Assembly: GCA_035272265.1 (NCBI GenBank)
Contig: DATEQV010000193.1
Coordinates: 1-7,138 of the forward strand
Source of the DNA: Acidisphaera sp035272265
GTDB lineage: Bacteria > Pseudomonadota > Alphaproteobacteria > Acetobacterales > Acetobacteraceae
DNA: 7,138 nucleotides
Direction of reading: 5' to 3'
Positions within the stretch are counted from its first letter, which is position 1. Every line of letters begins with the position of its first letter. The notes below the pieces were generated by a model. It did not search any database. It had not been told where the DNA came from and saw nothing but the letters and a program-made list of their open reading frames with translations. Both the position numbers and the translations under genes were made by a program. Shown here piece after piece: positions 5,717 through 7,138 of the stretch.

Positions 5717-6659
5717 CCGCGAGCGCGACTGCCGCTGCCATCTGCAGCGCGCATGCGGTGCGATAGAGCGCGAGCGCGTCATCGATGTCAGCCGCCGTCA
5801 CATCGGCCCGTCCGTCGCCCATGAACGCGTCGTCGATGCGGGTGTCGCCGTACACGCGCGGCCCCGCGAGGCGCAGGCCGAGCGCACCCGCCATCGCCGC
5901 CTCCGGCCAGCCGGCGTTTGGCGAGCGGTGCCGCCCGGCGTCACGCCACACCGCGGCGAGCGCCCCCCGGGCGCTCGCGCGCCGATGCAGCAATGCCGCG
6001 AGCACCAACCACAGCGCCGCCAGCCGCGACGCCGGCAGGTTCACCACATCGTCCAGCCGCGCGGCCGCCCAGCCGAACGCGGCATGGCGCGGCGTGCGAT
6101 GGCCGATCATGCTGTCGGCGGTGTTCACCGCCTTGTATCCGGCGATGCCCGGCAGCCCGGCGACGGCGCACCACAGCGCCGGCGCCACGACGCCATCGGA
6201 GAAATTCTCGGCGAGGCTCTCGATCGCCGCGCGCGCGACGCCTGCTTCGTCGAGCGTGGCCGGGTTGCGTCCGACAATGCGCGAGACTTCGCGCCGTCCG
6301 TCGGCAAGGCCTTCGGTGCGCAACGCCGTTGCAACGTCACGCACATGCGCGTGCAGGCTGCGCTGCGCGAGCAGTGTCGCGGCCAGCAAGGCCTGGAGCA
6401 GCGCCGGCGCGACCGCCGCGACGGCCAGCGCAGGCAGCACTGCGGCGGCGAGCACGATGAGCAGAGAAGCGCAGCCGAGCAGCCGTCGCGTCAGCGGCCC
6501 GGCGGTCTCGCGATTGAAACCGGCATCAAGCCGGGCGATTAGCGCGCCGATCCAGACGACCGGATGCCCAATCGCCCGGAACATCGCGTCGGGGTAGCCT
6601 GCGACCGCCTCGATCGGCAGGGCGAGAGAGATGACGAGCGCAGTGTCGGCGAACCACAT
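5700..6659 (-). CDS. cobD: Adenosylcobinamide-phosphate synthase CobD (CbiB family), membrane protein
   Basis: CobD/CbiB is an inner-membrane protein that joins adenosylcobyric acid to (R)-1-amino-2-propanol or its phosphate, giving adenosylcobinamide (phosphate). From ATG at 6659 it has 319 residues, normal for the family. It shows GHPVVWIG (31-38), a hydrophobic Ala/Leu/Val-rich membrane region (about 60-100), the signature ESLAENFSDG (147-156) followed by VVAPALW, YKAVNTADSMIGH (175-187), FGWAAARLDDVVN (195-207), SPNAGWPEAAMAG (246-258), and a C-terminal hydrophobic segment. GTG at 6692 would add 11 residues; I prefer ATG because homologues start shortly before the first hydrophobic segment, but neither has a clear ribosome-binding site. 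The gene converges on cobQ with a 17-base overlap. The name follows P. denitrificans; Salmonella CobD is a different enzyme. Confidence 0.95.
   Translation of the reverse strand: MWFADTALVISLALPIEAVAGYPDAMFRAIGHPVVWIGALIARLDAGFNRETAGPLTRRLLGCASLLIVLAAAVLPALAVAAVAPALLQALLAATLLAQRSLHAHVRDVATALRTEGLADGRREVSRIVGRNPATLDEAGVARAAIESLAENFSDGVVAPALWCAVAGLPGIAGYKAVNTADSMIGHRTPRHAAFGWAAARLDDVVNLPASRLAALWLVLAALLHRRASARGALAAVWRDAGRHRSPNAGWPEAAMAGALGLRLAGPRVYGDTRIDDAFMGDGRADVTAADIDDALALYRTACALQMAAAVALAVIVRS
5956..5978. repeat. Perfect 10-bp inverted repeat with 3-base loop inside cobD
   Basis: GCGAGCGCCC (5956-5965) and GGGCGCTCGC (5969-5978) are perfect inverted repeats separated by CCC. All but one of the ten pairs are G-C, so RNA from either strand would fold into a very stable hairpin. 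It lies within cobD codons for an Ala/Arg-rich stretch, 240 bases beyond the cobQ stop. No T-run follows on either strand, so it is not a standard intrinsic terminator. It may simply reflect GC-rich coding sequence. Confidence 0.6.
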
Positions 6660-7138
6660 GGGCCAGAATGTCCGGGCCGGTGCCTCTATCACGGCGCCGC
6701 CGATCGCGCATGGCGGGAGCCTCGCGGAGGTGCGGCGGCGCTACCCGCACGCCCCGCACCCGTGGCTCGATCTGTCCACCGGCATCAACCCAGTGCCCTA
6801 CAAGATGCCGCCCCTGGAACCGGATGCACTCACCCGCCTGCCCGAGCCCGCCGACGAACACGCACTGCGCCGCGCCGCCGCGCGCGCGTACGGCGTAGCC
6901 GATCCGGAGTTCGTCGCGGCCGCTCCCGGTACGCAGGTCCTGATCGGGCTGCTCCCCGTGCTGTTCCGGGCGCGATCGGTCGCGGTGCTCGGTCCCACCT
7001 ACGCCGAGCACGCGCGCGCCTGGACCCTCGCCGGCGCAGAGGTGCGCATGGTGGACCGGTTCGAGGCGCTGGAGGATGCGGAGACCGCCGTTCTGTGCAA
7101 CCCGAACAATCCCGACGGCAGGCGCATCGAGCCCGCGC
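6658..7138 (+). CDS. cobC: CobC, PLP-dependent L-threonine(-phosphate) decarboxylase-type aminotransferase, N-terminal part
   Basis: CobC is a class I/II aminotransferase-fold PLP enzyme of the aminopropanol branch; the family homologue, Salmonella CobD, decarboxylates L-threonine phosphate to aminopropanol phosphate used by CobD/CbiB. The visible 160 residues, cut by the window edge, are about half of a usual 330-350. Motifs are HGGSL (18-22), WLDLSTGINP (36-45), PGTQ (90-93), GPTYAEHAR (112-120) and the aminotransferase signature NPNNPDGR (148-155), which has Asp at the position of the commoner Thr. The PLP-binding lysine lies beyond the edge. The ATG at 6658 is the last possible in-frame start and gives 17 residues before HGG; ATG 6631 and GTG 6643 are alternatives inside cobD, and an in-frame TAG at 6595 limits extension. 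No clear ribosome-binding site is visible. It diverges from cobD with overlapping starts. Confidence 0.93.
   Translation, partial: MGQNVRAGASITAPPIAHGGSLAEVRRRYPHAPHPWLDLSTGINPVPYKMPPLEPDALTRLPEPADEHALRRAAARAYGVADPEFVAAAPGTQVLIGLLPVLFRARSVAVLGPTYAEHARAWTLAGAEVRMVDRFEALEDAETAVLCNPNNPDGRRIEPA

Noticed and set aside
5412..6597. Plus-strand frames opposite cobD (5412-6542, 5785-6597)
   Set aside because: They are antisense to a clear CobD/CbiB sequence and show only low-complexity Ala/Arg/Ser-rich products.
1..7138. Defence system, mobile element, CRISPR array or other exotic cassette
   Set aside because: I looked for repeats, transposase or integrase motifs, tRNA-like attachment sites and composition breaks and saw none. 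Every gene but the DUF1636 one fits a named B12 step.

Overview
This window is part of a cobalamin (vitamin B12) biosynthesis locus from a very GC-rich bacterium. Seven protein genes can be supported and all but one belong to named steps of the pathway. CobN (aerobic, ATP-dependent cobaltochelatase) and the Pseudomonas denitrificans-type gene set point to an organism using the late-cobalt-insertion (aerobic) route. Gene content, GC bias and start-codon use suggest an alphaproteobacterium; this is inference, and no genus can be given from the sequence alone.

Layout. A minus-strand operon runs from about 3108 leftward: a consensus-like promoter (3115-3144), a cobalamin riboswitch aptamer (about 2933-3110), a structured expression platform (about 2840-2932), then a small cysteine-rich DUF1636 protein (2452-2826, TTG start), cobW (1424-2455) and the N-terminal part of cobN (1-1415, cut by the window edge). 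Divergently, a plus-strand operon carries cobU/cobP (3157-3657), cobO (3654-4259) and cobQ (4259-5716), all overlapping by 1-4 bases. cobD/cbiB (5700-6659, minus) faces cobQ and overlaps its 3' end by 17 bases. cobC (6658-7138, plus, cut by the window edge) diverges from cobD, and the two likely ATG codons overlap in a CATG.

How the genes fit together. The riboswitch-controlled arm is the cobalt insertion side: CobN is the large chelatase subunit, CobW a GTPase thought to handle cobalt, and DUF1636 an unassigned Cys-rich protein. The other genes are late steps: CobO adenosylates the corrinoid, CobQ amidates four side chains, CobC makes the aminopropanol(-phosphate) arm, CobD attaches it, and CobU activates the resulting cobinamide for nucleotide-loop assembly. 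CobC and CobD follow the P. denitrificans naming, which is swapped relative to Salmonella (CobC here = Salmonella CobD; CobD here = CbiB).

I see no mobile element, CRISPR array, tRNA or rRNA. The only stretch over 300 bases without a gene (2827-3156) is filled by the riboswitch, its expression platform, the promoter and the cobU ribosome-binding site. The least understood items are the DUF1636 protein and the details of the expression platform; the rest is recognisable B12 biology.
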